The notes under the pieces were generated by a model. The model did no database searches, was not told the origin of the DNA, and saw only the letters and a list, made by a program, of their open reading frames with translations. Shown here piece by piece: positions 23,436 through 34,520 of a stretch of 64,000 nucleotides of DNA. The position numbers were made by a program, and so were the translations under genes. This DNA comes from Cichorium intybus (lineage: Eukaryota; Streptophyta; Magnoliopsida; Asterales; Asteraceae). Where the stretch lies: positions 767,001-831,000 of the forward strand of contig JAKNSD010000064.1 in the NCBI GenBank assembly GCA_023525715.1, written 5' to 3'. Position 1 is the first letter of the stretch. Every line of letters starts with the position of its first letter.

Positions 23436-23512
23436 CGCTGCGCACGTCAGACTTGAACACTCAACCTCAAAGAGGGAGGGCTACGCCTTTACCACTTGAC
23501 CAAGAGGCCATT
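23436..23512 (-). repeat. tRNA-derived segment (SINE-like or tRNA pseudogene)
   Basis: On the minus strand there is a good Pol III A box (TGGTCAAGTGG, 23492-23502) and a B box (GTTCAAGTC, 23450-23458), with about 33 bases between them. No normal tRNA anticodon arm or CCA-compatible acceptor pairing is evident, so this is not a functional tRNA. It is either a tRNA pseudogene or the head of a SINE. Confidence 0.5.
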
Positions 23513-23519
23513 GGCACGA

Positions 23520-23614
23520 TAGTTCACTAGCAAAAAATTCAAGTTCACCCCCAAATCTGAATCATTCTTGGGTTTTTTATTGTAACTATAAATATGATTT
23601 TGTCGATAGGGGTG

Positions 23615-23672
<58 letters not shown>

Positions 23673-23912
23673 GGCTGAAGAGAGTGTGAGAGAAAAAGAG
23701 GGATTTTTATTTGTTATTTTTATTTATTAAATTATGTAAATAGATAAAAGGAAAAAGAAAAAAGAAACTAAAATAAAATAGACATTTCAATTTGGATAGG
23801 GACCAAATCTACAAAGAAATCTGAAAAATGATCATACATACAAATTTGCAAGGGTTTAGACCAGAACCACAAAAAATAACAAACCAAAAGGACCATTTTT
23901 GCAGTTTTGTCT
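23520..23912. mobile_element. Right half of a Mutator-like element
   Basis: The right end reads GGACCATTTTTGCAGTTTTGTC, the same terminal sequence as the element at 29791-31134. The preceding TAAAAGGAAAAAGAAAA and AAATAGACATTTCAA phrases also match 30960-31010. A (GA)n tract is at 23618-23665. I could not find a left terminal repeat. Confidence 0.55.
23618..23665. repeat. (GA)n microsatellite
   Basis: A pure GA run. Confidence 0.95.
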
Positions 23913-25195
23913 TAAAAAAAGAGAACAAGATACCATAAAATCTTAAAATATAAATATGATAACAAAAACTATTTGTTTTTTAAAAATAAAAAATTATTTA
24001 GATGAAATTTTGAAAATTTTAGAAGGATTAATATTTATTGAATATTATAAGAAATAAGTGATTTAATTGTATTATATGTTATTCCATTCCATGAGGAAAT
24101 GAAAAAAAAATCACACCCCCATGGAATGGAATTCAGCCCAATAGAAGGAATCACATTCCGTGAGTTTTGTTCCATTCCATTCCTTCGATGAACCAAACTT
24201 GATCTTTTGCATTTCGACATAATGCTCTCATTTATTATTCGATTACTGCATACCAACACTATCCCAATATCAGATACCACGGAAAAGAATCCAAGTTGAT
24301 CATTCTAGGGTGTTTAAAAGTATTTGTCTAATAATAATATAACCAGTATATTAATACTTGGTGTATATATATAACCAATAAAGTACTACTTAAATATATT
24401 TGATATTATATAGCTGTAAACGTATCTTAGAAAACATAAACATGTTATGTGGTCTAGTCACAAATCCATAACAAAAAAAAAATCCGAATGTCGGAATCCT
24501 AAGTTACATTTCATGATATTCCAATTGTCTCATGAATAAAGAACATGCCATTGTCTATGCACTAGATCAAGAATAAGACATAATGACAAAAATCGCTAAT
24601 TTACAAAGAGTTTAACCAAAATTGTATGTACCGTATTGGACAATCCTCGTGCTGACAAACCTTTTGAAGCCGTTTATTAGTTTCGAATTTTAGCACTCTT
24701 CTAGACTATCGATTAATCAAATAATAGTTCCTCTTAACAAAACTTTCTTTGATCAATCCCGATATATTTCTATAAACTTTCTCAATCTTAACACAAATTT
24801 CAGATTGATCGACCCCGAGAAAGATCAAGTTTTTATGCTCAAATTCACATTTGAAATGATGGAAAAATGAGTGATTTAGAGTTGAGATTGTATTTATTTA
24901 TTTACTTGTCCATTTTATTTTTCTTTTAAATTAATAAATGTTATTTGTTCACATATTTGTTGGCTTCAATAACCGACATAATATGTTAACCGGTGTGCTC
25001 AACTCAATACACATAAAAATATAAAATCACCATTTGGACAAAAACTTGGAAACCTAAAAACATTCTATCGGAAGAAAGAAAAAAAAAAAGACATAAGCAT
25101 TTCGCAGTGCGTATGTTTGAAAATATCCTTTACGTGCGAAATATCTCTAAAAATACTTTTCTACAACGTATTTTAATACTAAATTACATCTTTAA
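23913..25195. other. AT-rich intergenic DNA with a possible MITE
   Basis: 24080-24190 contains several inverted and direct copies of ATTCCATTCCAT and ATGGAATGGAAT, typical of a small MITE of the 'GGAATGGAAT' kind; a similar patch occurs in a BIM2 intron (39880-40080). No gene or exact ends are visible in the remainder. Confidence 0.35.
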
Positions 25196-25457
25196 GGCTG
25201 TAAGGTATGAGACCGATGAAGTCGTCAGCATCCGAGGTGGCAGTCGATGTTGTCGACATAGACCACCCCGCCATAGTTGTATGGCCAGCGACAAGGAGCT
25301 TTCTCTCCCCCATTTATTTCCATTGCCAACGGCTATATACAAACAATATACAATAATTAATTTTTTCAATGATAAATATATATACAACCCTGATACGATT
25401 CAGTCAACCTTACTAAAAGTTTTTTTTTAATTTCCTCAATTTTACGCTAGCAAAACA

Positions 25458-25506
25458 ATGTCGGGTCCATCTCGAAGAAATGAATGATTGATTAACACGG
25501 GGTCGT
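25458..25506 (+). pseudogene. PIF transposase, N-terminal piece before the LTR
   Basis: An ATG at 25458 followed by MSGPSRRNE, a stop, and LINTG. This matches the usual start of this nuclease family. It stops at the LTR insertion and continues at 27257. Confidence 0.6.
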
Positions 25507-27256
25507 TGTAAGGCCCTAATGCCGGAAAGTTCAAGTTTCGGGTGTTAAAGAGTCTAAGTTCGTGAAAAAGGATGCAAGATTAAAGAATTACGGAGAAGGC
25601 AGCTATTAGCGCCGCTAATAGTGATATTAGCGACGCTAATCTCATTATTAGCAACACTAATAGTAGGGTTAGCGACGCTATGTTTGTCTCCTCAGTGGGT
25701 TTGCACGATGTGCAGTTAGCCGCTAACTTTAGTGTTAGCGACGCTAACTGCTGAAAATGGGCCAAAACCATAAATTTTGATGTTTGGGCCATATTTAAGG
25801 GTTGGAAACCCTAGGGCAGCCGCCAAATACCACTTTTCAGCCTCCAAAATGTTCTCTCTCTCTCTCTAGACTTTTGGAATGAGTTTTAGATTATTTTGGT
25901 GTGTTTGGATAGATTTTGAAGCCTTGATGATGATAGAAGGAATGTGGTGATGCTACAAGTTGTTCCTCTTGAGTGAAGCTTCAAATATCTGTATTTTTCT
26001 GGACCATTGTAAGTAAGGTTCCCAACTTTATGTTTTGTTAAGGTTCTTATGATGTTTCTAGTGAGATTTTGTGGATTAAAATTATGTAATGGTCCTTTTT
26101 GGTGATTGTCCATGATTGGAAAGGAAAATTTTGGAACTTTATATCTTAAGGTCTGATTTAGAAACATTATGTTGGTTTAGAGAGTAAGTTAAACTCTTTG
26201 GTGATTTTGGTTAGTTTTGGACAATTTTGGACTTGGATCTTGTTCTTGAGCTACCAAGGTTATGTTTAGATGTTAAAGATATGATTTTTATGGACTTAGG
26301 GACTGTTTGGAAGGTCCCTGGAAGGATTAAGACATTGGCTGAATGGATTAAGAACTTAATGGACTTTTGGGACTATTCATAGTTAGCAACGCTAACTTGG
26401 GGACTTAGCGGCGCTAACTGTGCCTGTTGACTCTTGTTGACTTTGACATTTGACCGTTGACTTTTTGACCGGTTTGACTTTTATTCAATGAGGATTTTGG
26501 ATACCGATCTTAGAGGATTATCCTGTTAGGATTTAAGAAGTTCTAAGTGGAGTTTATCCTTGTTAGGAAGTTCGCGTTGTCGGATCTGAGGACGCGCGTG
26601 AAGAGTGCTGTCTGGCTTTGCGGATCAGGTGAGTCTTCTCACTATACTATGGGTGATGTTACATGTATAGATAGCCTTATAACTTTGTGTAATATTGTGT
26701 TGTATGTGCCTTACGATGATTTCTAACGTATCGGGGCAACCCGTGAGTCAACCGATGATCTGACGTATCGGGGCAACCAATGAGTCAACCGATGATTCTG
26801 ACGTATCGGGGCAACATGTGAGTCAACCGATGATTCTGACGTATCGGGGCAACCCGTGAGTCAACCGATGATTTCTGACGGATTGGGGCAAGCTCGAGAG
26901 TCAACCGATGATTCTAGTGGATCGGGGCAAGCCCGAGAGCCTATCGATGATTTTTTAAACGGTGATTTTATGTGATGATTGTTGTGGTATTTTGCGGAAC
27001 TCACTAAGATTTGTGCTTACTCTTTCACAATAACTGTTTTTCAGGTATTTGCTGGCTTGAGCTTGGAGCATGACGCGACTGTACCGCATCTTGAGTTTTG
27101 GTATCTAAGTCTTCCGCTGAATAATGTTTTTGTAAATACAACTTTATATGTTTTAAATATTAAGTTTTAAATGGGATGGATTTATTTGGCAACACTTTTT
27201 ATGTATTTGGATCGTTTTTAAAATAACAATTTTATTACGAAATTTGGGACGTTACA
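25507..27256. repeat. Solo LTR of a chromovirus-type Ty3/gypsy element, 1,750 bp
   Basis: Starts TGTAAGGCCCTAATG and ends AATTTGGGACGTTACA, the TGTAAC...GTTACA ends typical of plant Tekay-like chromovirus LTRs. Flanks are GTCGT on the left and GTCGG on the right, a 5-bp duplication with one change. No internal element sequence is present, so it is a solo LTR formed by LTR-LTR recombination. Inside are repeated TTAGCG(A/C)CGCTAA words (25595-25750) and a tandem array (26726-26951). Confidence 0.75.
26726..26951. repeat. 37-39-bp tandem repeat, six units
   Basis: ACGTATCGGGGCAACCCGTG followed by AGTCAACCGATGAT(T)CTG, repeated with starts near 26726, 26763, 26800, 26838, 26878 and 26917. The last two units diverge to GGATTGGGGCAAGC and GGATCGGGGCAAGC. 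Confidence 0.9.
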
Positions 27257-28157
27257 GTCGGGTATTTTGAAGTCGATGGAAAAGCTATAAATATTTTAGA
27301 AGAAGTAAAGGATGAAGCTGAAAGTTCGCATCCGAGGACGCGCACGATGTTGTTGAGAGACCGTTGGTTTGCATACAACCGCCTTATGACACATTATTTC
27401 AATGCGGATTGTGTTTATGGACTACACATTTTTTGTCGACAGTTTCAAATGGAGAGACAATTGTTTCTTCGTATAGTCAACGTTGTGACAAACATGTCTG
27501 AGTTCATACGACAACGTCTTGGCACTAAAGGTGCAGAATGTTTTAGTTTACTACAAAAATGCATAATTGCAGTTCGCCAATTAGCTTACGGTTCTATATT
27601 AGATTCATGGGATGGATATTTCTAAATATATGAGTGGGTCACACGTGAAAGCATCGATGGGTTTTGAAGATGCATCATTACATATTACGGTCCTTGGTAT
27701 TTGCATAAGCCTACATTCAGTAGACATACAGACATTATATGCTCATCACGCACATGTTTATGGCTTTATTGGAATGCTTGGCAGTTTGCATTGTCTTCAT
27801 TGGGAATGAGGTAGTTGCCCTACTACATGGCATGACAATATACGCATGGTGATAAGGGTCACCTGACGGTCATACTTGAAGCAGTTTCATCACAATATCT
27901 TTGGTTTTAACAAGCTTTCATTGGTCGGTTGGTCCCCCAACTCAAACAATGATATTAACGTTCTGGGCATGTCACCTTTATTCGACACCTTTTGTAACAG
28001 GTCCACTCCTTATTGTTTATTTCAAGTAAACGGAGTGATGTACAAATACGAGTATTATCTGGTAGATGATATGTATCTTGAACATATTGTGTTTGTAAAT
28101 TTTTTGACATGTCCATGTGATCCGAAATGCTTAAAATACAATCTAGCTCAAGAATGA
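27257..28157 (+). pseudogene. PIF/Harbinger transposase, main part, degenerate
   Basis: After the LTR the reading resumes and then passes through several frames. First comes ARTMLLRDRWFAYNRLMTHYF, HIFCRQFQMERQLFLRIV and FSLLQKCIIAVRQLAYGS. Then a frameshift near 27610 leads to a damaged middle part, and finally to FGFNKLSLVGWSPNSNNDIN, which holds a conserved SNNDINVL motif of the DDE domain. The last open piece (27876-28157) contains YYLVDDMYLEH, where active members carry the second catalytic Asp region (YYLADGIYP). Multiple stops and shifts make it non-functional. It is the same family as 4504-4815. Confidence 0.75.
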
Positions 28158-28610
28158 GCTAGAAAGGATAGCTTACACAATATGATTTTAGAAGACAAGG
28201 GAAAAGCAATATGCAAGTATGTCGAAAACGAAAATACATCCTCAAGTGTGCCACCAATAGAACCTGGTACCCCAACATACATGCGAATAAGACACGAGAT
28301 ATGTAACATTGGCAAACATCACGAGCTTCACATTGATTTGGTGGAACATATCTACACACTTAATCATATCGATCTCAATACACCTCCGTCGGACGATACA
28401 AAAGATTTTTCGGATTGAAAGACTTTTTAGTTGGATTTTAATTTCTAAATTTCATGTTACATTTATTTATTTTATTTTATGTTTTTTTAATTTAATGTAA
28501 TATTTTTTAATTTTAATGTTATGATATTTTTAATTAAATGTTATATTTTTTTGAAAAAACGTTACGGCCAATGTTGGAGGCATAGATGACATTCACACCT
28601 CTTAGCCTAA

Positions 28611-29781
28611 AAGAATTTAACATCAAAAAATGTACGAAAGTAGACATTTTGTAATATTCTAAGCCTCAAAATATCTTTAAATTGTTTTTTTTAAATTGTA
28701 AAATTTCTAAAGAATAATATTTTAGAGAATTTCCAAATGCTAATTGTGAAATTTTTTTACCAAGTTGCAAAATGCTATTAAATATAGGGTGAATGACTTA
28801 AAATATTAGTAAATTTTACGTCATATACACAACCAACTGTGTTTTATTTGTACACATAATATCATTAAACTTGTTTACATTGTTTATCAAATGCCATTAT
28901 GACCAACTATTATAGGTTTAGTCGGTTTCCGACGTCTTTGACAGCTTCGATGAGACTCTAATCATCTAATCATCCTATGTGGTAACTCCTCCAGCCACAT
29001 ATACACTGTGTGAAATTTATTATTGAACACACACAAATCCAGGTTTACACATACACACACATGAACATACATACTTGAAATCTGAAATCTAAAACACACA
29101 CACGCACGTACATATATACTTGATATTTGGAGATAATATGGGTGATTATCAAGAGTTTTGTGGATGAACATGCACACGAACTTAAGAATTAAATATCTTG
29201 TTCAATGTTTAAGATCTCAAGAACTTTGAAATAAATAATATTGTTTATGACTTTCAGTTCTGGTGAACAAACCCTAGGTTTTAGGGCTATTGTTTATAAT
29301 ATTTCACAAGAACACGATTTTATAATAATTTGAAGATGACGAATAAGCAATCAATGACTTTCTTTTTTGAATATGCATTACACACATTTCAAGATCAATT
29401 TTACAAGAACTTGGAGATTGGTTTGGACTAATTTTTGGAACACGATTCGTGTGTGTTCTTCAACCTACAAGTCGGTTCTTGAACCAGGAATGATTCTTTT
29501 GTGTCTTTTAACCTAAAAGTTGATTTCAATTGTTGATTTCTAGGTCTGGGATTTTGCTTCTTTAACCTGCAAATTGATTATTGTGTCCAAATTTTTGCTA
29601 GAAATCAATTTCAAGAACAAACCCCAAAAAATTTAGATTTCCAAATATGTGTTCATGTGTGTGTGATTGTTTGATCCTTGATTTATGGGTGTGTATTTGA
29701 CCAGAAAATTCATGGTCTTGGTCGAAAAATTCATAGTGTTAGCCAAAAAAATACATCTTGGTCGACTAAACATACAATAGT
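28611..29781. other. AT-rich intergenic DNA
   Basis: No gene or element that I can support. A short CA-rich stretch lies at 29050-29110. Confidence 0.4.
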
Positions 29782-31143
29782 TTGCAATAAGACAAAACTG
29801 CAAAAATGGTCCCTGCAGTTGCGATTTTCTGTGGATAGGGTCCATTGACTTTCAAATTCGTGAAAATGGTCCTTATTAGGAGGTTTCTTTGTGGTTTAGG
29901 TACCTATAATTGGTATTTTGTTTTTTTTTTGTTTGGGTCCACATCCAACCTAAAATTACTAATATATCCCTTAACTTTTATTCTTTAATTTGTTTAATTT
30001 GTTTAATTATTTATTTTAATTAAAAAACACCAACCACCCTTACCCCCAACCCTCCTACCACTAGTCTCTCACACACTCTCTTTCTTCTCTTTCTCTCAAA
30101 TGATGATGAACAAACACTCATACTTAACTCAAGAACATATATACAGACCACCACCACCGAATGCCACCATCATCCACCACCACTATCGACTGCCACCATC
30201 ATCCACCACCACCACTACATACACATTCCATCTAAAATTCAAACCACATAAATACACACACTACACACACGGTTCATAAATCGATATTCAAATATGGAAA
30301 TCCCTTTTCAGAAATCAAACAACAAAAACCATTGAGAAATCAAACATTAAAAACCATTCATCAATCCCGTTTCAGAAAATTATCTCCAAATACCATCTTC
30401 ATGACGATTTTAACCAGTTACCTCCTTCCCTCTTATTCTCTCTCAGTCCAAGGCGATCACAGCCGCTTAGTGCGACCAGTCCTCTTTCATCTTTCTCTCT
30501 TTCAATTTCTGATAACCCTAGGCTTTCCTGATGAAGATAACGACAACATTAGGGTTACTGAGGGGTTTCTCAAGGTTTTTAAGGGGTTTCTCAAGCATCA
30601 GTCGCTAGGGTTACTTGCTGACGATAGAGGAGGAGCATCCCAGATGAAGAGGTCAACGACGGGAGAAGGTTTATGCATCAAAGAAGAGAAGGGGCAGTAG
30701 AGATATGTTCGTGGTGGTGCGGTTGCACTGTGACCATGGGCAATTCTAACCTTTATCGTCACCAAAAAGAGGAGTGGTGATTGGAGCTGGGGACCTAGAA
30801 GAGTCACACGCTTACCGAAGAGAGAAGGCATGAAGAGAGGGGGAGAGGAAAGAAAGAGGGTGGGGGTTCTTGACCGAGAGAGCGAGAGAAAGAGAAAGGA
30901 GAGAAAGAAGGTGGGGATGGGTAGATTATTTATTTATTTATTTTATTAAACAATGTAAATGGGTAAAAAGAAAAAGGAAAAATAAATTAAAAGGGTAAAA
31001 TAGACATTTCAAGTTGGACATGGACCTAAACCAAAAAAAACCGTCTGATAAGGACTATTTTCACGATTTTGAAAGTTAAGGGACCCTATCCACGAAAAAT
31101 CGCAAACTACAGGGACCATTGTTGCAATATTGTCTTGTAATAA
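29782..31143. mobile_element. Mutator-like non-autonomous element with 9-bp TSD
   Basis: The element is 29791-31134 (1,344 bp). Ends are GACAAAACTGCAAAAATGG and, in reverse, GACAATATTGCAACAATGG; similarity continues through CCCTG(C/T)AGTTTGCGATTTT for about 130-150 bp. Flanks TTGCAATAA (29782-29790) and TTGTAATAA (31135-31143) form a 9-bp duplication with one change, the length expected for Mutator. The centre (30050-30930) is C-rich on the left and GA-rich on the right. It has a 122-codon open frame (30332-30700) without recognisable domains. No transposase is present. Confidence 0.75.
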
Positions 31144-31365
31144 TGATATATTTTAAACATCATAAACATGTTTAATGGTCATATGTGTAAAAAAACATAA
31201 TTTACTAAATATGTAGACGAAATAAAGTGTATTATTGTTATAAATTATCAAATAAATATAGATGATACATTTGTAATTCACATTTCATTCATTACAAAGT
31301 AAACAATTATTTCCAAATGCTAACCAAAAATAACAATTTATTAAACCATATTATTACATTTGTGA

Positions 31366-31905
31366 TTATCTCTAGGGTTAATAACATAAAAATAATTGTA
31401 GTTTGACAAAAATTTGGTTTAAGCAGTATAATTTTTTTGTTCTATAAAAACCGCTCACACGTTCGAAAAAATTTATAAAAACCACTCATATTTTAAAAAA
31501 TATCCATTATGACCACTATAACAAATAAACGTCATGATTGCATGTCGTCAACTCGGAACACTTCTTGCCCCCGTTGCATTCAAAATTTAATGGATTCATT
31601 TGGACAACCTTCATATTAACAACGTGGCAGAAGAGCTGCAGTTACGAAGACAAAATTCATATGTAGACAACTTTATGTATAATTTTCACTGCAATGCAGT
31701 TTTAATATTTGTTTCAAATATTTATGTAAAACTTTTCATATAATATTTCGATGAAAATAATCCTTAAATATAAAATAAAACGAATAGTTATCACTATGAA
31801 ATTATTTAAAAGTATTAGTGCTTTTATAAAATAAAAAAATATAATGATTAAATCCGAATTTTAATTAAATTATAATTATTTTTATGTTATTAACCATTAT
31901 TTCTA
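31366..31905. mobile_element. Mutator-type MITE, copy 1
   Basis: The element is 31375-31896. It has terminal repeats of about 60 bp starting GGGTTAATAACATAAAAAT and 9-bp flanks TTATCTCTA/TTATTTCTA. About 75-80% similar by eye over its length to the copy at 46911-47440. Non-coding. Confidence 0.75.
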
Positions 31906-32570
31906 TGTTTAATAGATTCAGAGATTACATTGATATAGAAAGGACATAGCCTTTCTAAAGTACACACATAATCGAAACACAAGAAACCATAGCGGCAAAC
32001 TTTTGGATTTAAATCGATTGTGGGGACATAATCACATAAAGACATGATAACACTATTAATCACCCAACTTTAAAACCTTTAAATATTTGCATTAATTTAT
32101 CACCGAATTAAAACCCCTCAACAACTATCCCAAAAGGAATCGGAACCCATTACAAGTTTACCACCCAACACCAAATCATTACGCTCTCCCCTGACTCTTT
32201 TTTTGTTTCTATCCACAACTCATCATCTTCAATGATTGCTATTTGAGTATGAATTCTAATGAATCCTTCAAGAACAAAAAGAACCCATTCAAACCATCTA
32301 GAGGTAATTTCCGACTGATATACTTTCAATCTTTCTGTTTATATTTATCGATCCGTACAATTTTTCTTCTGTAAAAGTCGCCGGATTTTTGAATCCGAGC
32401 AAATTTGGGGTTTTTTTGTTCATAATCCAATCGAACTATATTCGTTTGTTGGAACTTTGTGATTCTGTTTAAAAAAGCTTTAATTGGGGACCAATTAATC
32501 TGGGTCTTCATTGAGTCGATACACTTTTGTGGATTCGAAGGAGTGAGATTCAAACTAGGGCTCTTGTAAA
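31906..32570 (+). promoter_or_regulatory. Upstream region and leader of the F-box gene
   Basis: No clear TATA box. A pyrimidine-rich segment at 32180-32230 (CTCTCCCCTGACTC, CAACTCATCATC) probably marks the start of the leader. A short upstream ORF begins at an ATG near 32231 and stops after four codons. A second upstream ATG near 32249 opens a longer frame. A possible leader intron could start at AGAG|GTAATTT (about 32303), but no good acceptor was found. Confidence 0.35.
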
Positions 32571-33875
32571 ATGGTGGTTGGGATCGGAAATGGAATCGGA
32601 ATCGGAATCGGCGATTCTAGAGATTTGATGACTCAATTGGTGAAGATGGGTGCAAATGGGGGAGGTGGGTCGAGGAACACAAGCCCGATGGGTCGACGAA
32701 TCGGGTCAAGAAACGTTAGTCCATCAAAGCAGAAAGCAATCAAGACGAAACCAAGAGGTTTAGATGAAGAAACAATGGCGAAATTCGCTAAATCACCTCA
32801 CCCCGATGTTCAAATGGAAGACGATATCTGGGCGATGTTACCCGAAGATCTACTAAACGAAATCCTCGCTCGAATCCCACCATTCATGATCTTCCGACTC
32901 CGTTCCGTTTGTAAACGATGGAATTCAATCCTCCTCGACAACGCCTTTCTCCAATTCCATTCCCAAGTTCCCTCACACGGCCCTTGTCTTCTAACGTTTT
33001 ACAAAAATTCCGTCAATTCAGAGTCTAAAACACCACAATGTTCGGTTTTTAGCTTACCATTAAAACAATGGTACAGAATCCCCTTCACCTTTCTTCCTCA
33101 ATGGGCGATTTGTTTAATCGGGTCATCAGGCGGACTCGTTTGCTTCTCGGGTCTTGACGGGTCGACTTTCAAAACCCTAATTTGTAATCCCCTCACACAA
33201 ACGTATCAAATACTCCCACTTATGCATTACAATTTTCAACGACAGTTAACCATGGTTGTCGATAGAAAACAACGAAGCTTCAAAATCATAGCCGCGAATG
33301 ATCTATACGGTGACAAATCATTGCCAACAGAAGTATACGATTCGAAAATCGGTCAATGGTCGGTCAACCAAACAATGCCAGCTGTCAATCTTTGTTCATC
33401 GAAAATGGCGTTTTGTGATTCAAGATTGTATCTTGAAACCCTTTCGCCAATTGGGTTAATGGTGTATAGAGTGGACAAGGGTTTATGGGAACATGTACCC
33501 GCAAAGTTTCCAAGATCTTTATTAGATGGGTATTTGGTTGCAGGGGCAAAAAAGAGATTGTACTTAGTTGGGAGAGTTGGGGTTTATAGTACTATACAAA
33601 GTATGAGGATTTGGGAGTTGGATCATGGAAAGGTGATGTGGGTTGAAGTTACGAGAATGCCCCCGAGGTATTTTAGGGCTTTGTTGAGATTATCGGCTGA
33701 AAGATTTGAGTGTTTTGGGCAGGATAATTTGATTCTTTTTACTTCTTGGAATCAAGGGAAGGGTTTGTTGTATGATGTGGATAAAAAGGTGTGGTCTTGG
33801 ATTGCGGGTTGTGGTGTTCAATTGTTTAATGGTCAAGTTTGTTTTTATGAGCCAAGATTTGATGCTTCGATCTAG
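32571..33875 (+). CDS. F-box protein, At5g15710 type
   Basis: A single-exon gene of 434 codons with a true ATG and TAG. The N-terminus (residues 1-65) is Gly/Ser-rich with the conserved block TQLVKMGANGGGGSRNTSPM and basic residues up to KTKPRGL. The F-box is at about 88-130 (AMLPEDLLNEILARIPPFMI, then RSVCKRWNSIL). The rest is a kelch/F-box-associated beta-propeller-like region with SSGGLVCFSGLDG (about 185-200), MPAVNLCSSKMAFCDSRLYL and RALLRLSAERFECFGQDNLI. F-box proteins bind SKP1 and bring substrates to SCF ubiquitin ligases in cytosol and nucleus; no substrate can be read from the sequence. It is close to Arabidopsis At5g15710 (448 residues) from end to end, so the start is well supported. 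The frame is intact and looks functional. It is flanked by empty AT-rich DNA. Confidence 0.93.
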   Translation: MVVGIGNGIGIGIGDSRDLMTQLVKMGANGGGGSRNTSPMGRRIGSRNVSPSKQKAIKTKPRGLDEETMAKFAKSPHPDVQMEDDIWAMLPEDLLNEILARIPPFMIFRLRSVCKRWNSILLDNAFLQFHSQVPSHGPCLLTFYKNSVNSESKTPQCSVFSLPLKQWYRIPFTFLPQWAICLIGSSGGLVCFSGLDGSTFKTLICNPLTQTYQILPLMHYNFQRQLTMVVDRKQRSFKIIAANDLYGDKSLPTEVYDSKIGQWSVNQTMPAVNLCSSKMAFCDSRLYLETLSPIGLMVYRVDKGLWEHVPAKFPRSLLDGYLVAGAKKRLYLVGRVGVYSTIQSMRIWELDHGKVMWVEVTRMPPRYFRALLRLSAERFECFGQDNLILFTSWNQGKGLLYDVDKKVWSWIAGCGVQLFNGQVCFYEPRFDASI

Positions 33876-34466
33876 TGAAGTGAAGAGATAGGGTTCTAAT
33901 TTTTTTGTTTTTTGTTTTCTTTGTGTTTTGAAAGTTTTGTATACTTGTTAAATTGGTTATACATGCATGTTAGTTTTGTTAGATTGTTAGTTGTTTTGTA
34001 TTTTTGTAAATAATGTTATTTTTTCAGCAACCTCTGAGCTGACCTAAATTAACTGTGTAAATCGAGACACTACGGTTGTTTTTTTGACCCTTTTCGTTGG
34101 GGGTTTCGTGTGGCGGAAAAAAAGGTGTGTGGCCTTTTCATTGATATTGAAACTTAAAAGGCAAGAATTTAAGCTTTGTTTGAAGCTTAAAAGTCACCCT
34201 AATTGAGATTGGTTTGGACCTTTTACATTGCTTGCTTGTAAAACTTGGTTGCTATCGTCAAAGCAAAGATGTCATTTTGCATCAAAGACTCTAAGGGTAA
34301 ATTGAAACCAATGAGATTGTAATACAAAAACAAATTATTAAGAAACCGAAAATTAGACCAATTTGATCGCAAATTAGAAACGATATAGTTTGAAACGTGA
34401 TCAATCCTCATTTTTAGAAGCGATCTACTGCAAAACTTTGATTATAAAGCATATTTGTGATCTTTA
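33876..34466 (+). other. 3' region of the F-box gene and intergenic DNA
   Basis: T-rich 3' UTR-like sequence to about 34020 (TTTGTAAATAATGTTA), then no recognised feature. Confidence 0.4.
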
Positions 34467-34520
34467 GTCCCACATCGGTGGGCAACAGTTAGTAGATTAG
34501 ACAGGGAGCCTCTATATAAG
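34467..34520 (+). promoter_or_regulatory. snRNA-type promoter: USE plus TATA
   Basis: GTCCCACATCG (34467-34477) is a perfect plant upstream sequence element (RTCCCACATCG). It is followed after 35 bases by TATATAAG (34513-34520). Pol II snRNA genes of plants use nearly this spacing (about 33-34), while Pol III ones use about 23-24. The DNA after it (34545-34640) does not match any snRNA I know. Some plant repeats also carry this word. Confidence 0.4.

Larger units (their letters stand above)
25196..28607 (+). mobile_element. PIF/Harbinger element split by a solo LTR
   Basis: The left end is TAA|GGCTGTAAGGTATGAG (target TAA at 25193-25195) and the right end, in reverse, is TTA|GGCTAAGAGGTGTGA (target TAA at 28608-28610). 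This gives the 3-bp TAA duplication and GGCT-type terminal repeats of PIF/Harbinger. Inside is a transposase reading frame interrupted by a 1,750-bp LTR. Without the LTR the element would be about 1.66 kb, shorter than autonomous elements, and it has no MYB-like partner ORF. Confidence 0.75.

Noticed and set aside
23436..23512. Functional tRNA gene on the minus strand
   Set aside because: A and B boxes are present, but I could not fold a normal acceptor stem and anticodon arm.
26726..26951. CRISPR-like array (regular repeats)
   Set aside because: The units are contiguous tandem repeats without unique spacers, inside an LTR of a plant retroelement.
30332..30700. 122-codon frame inside the Mutator-like element
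   Set aside because: No domain and no clear codon bias. I keep the possibility of captured host sequence as a finding only.
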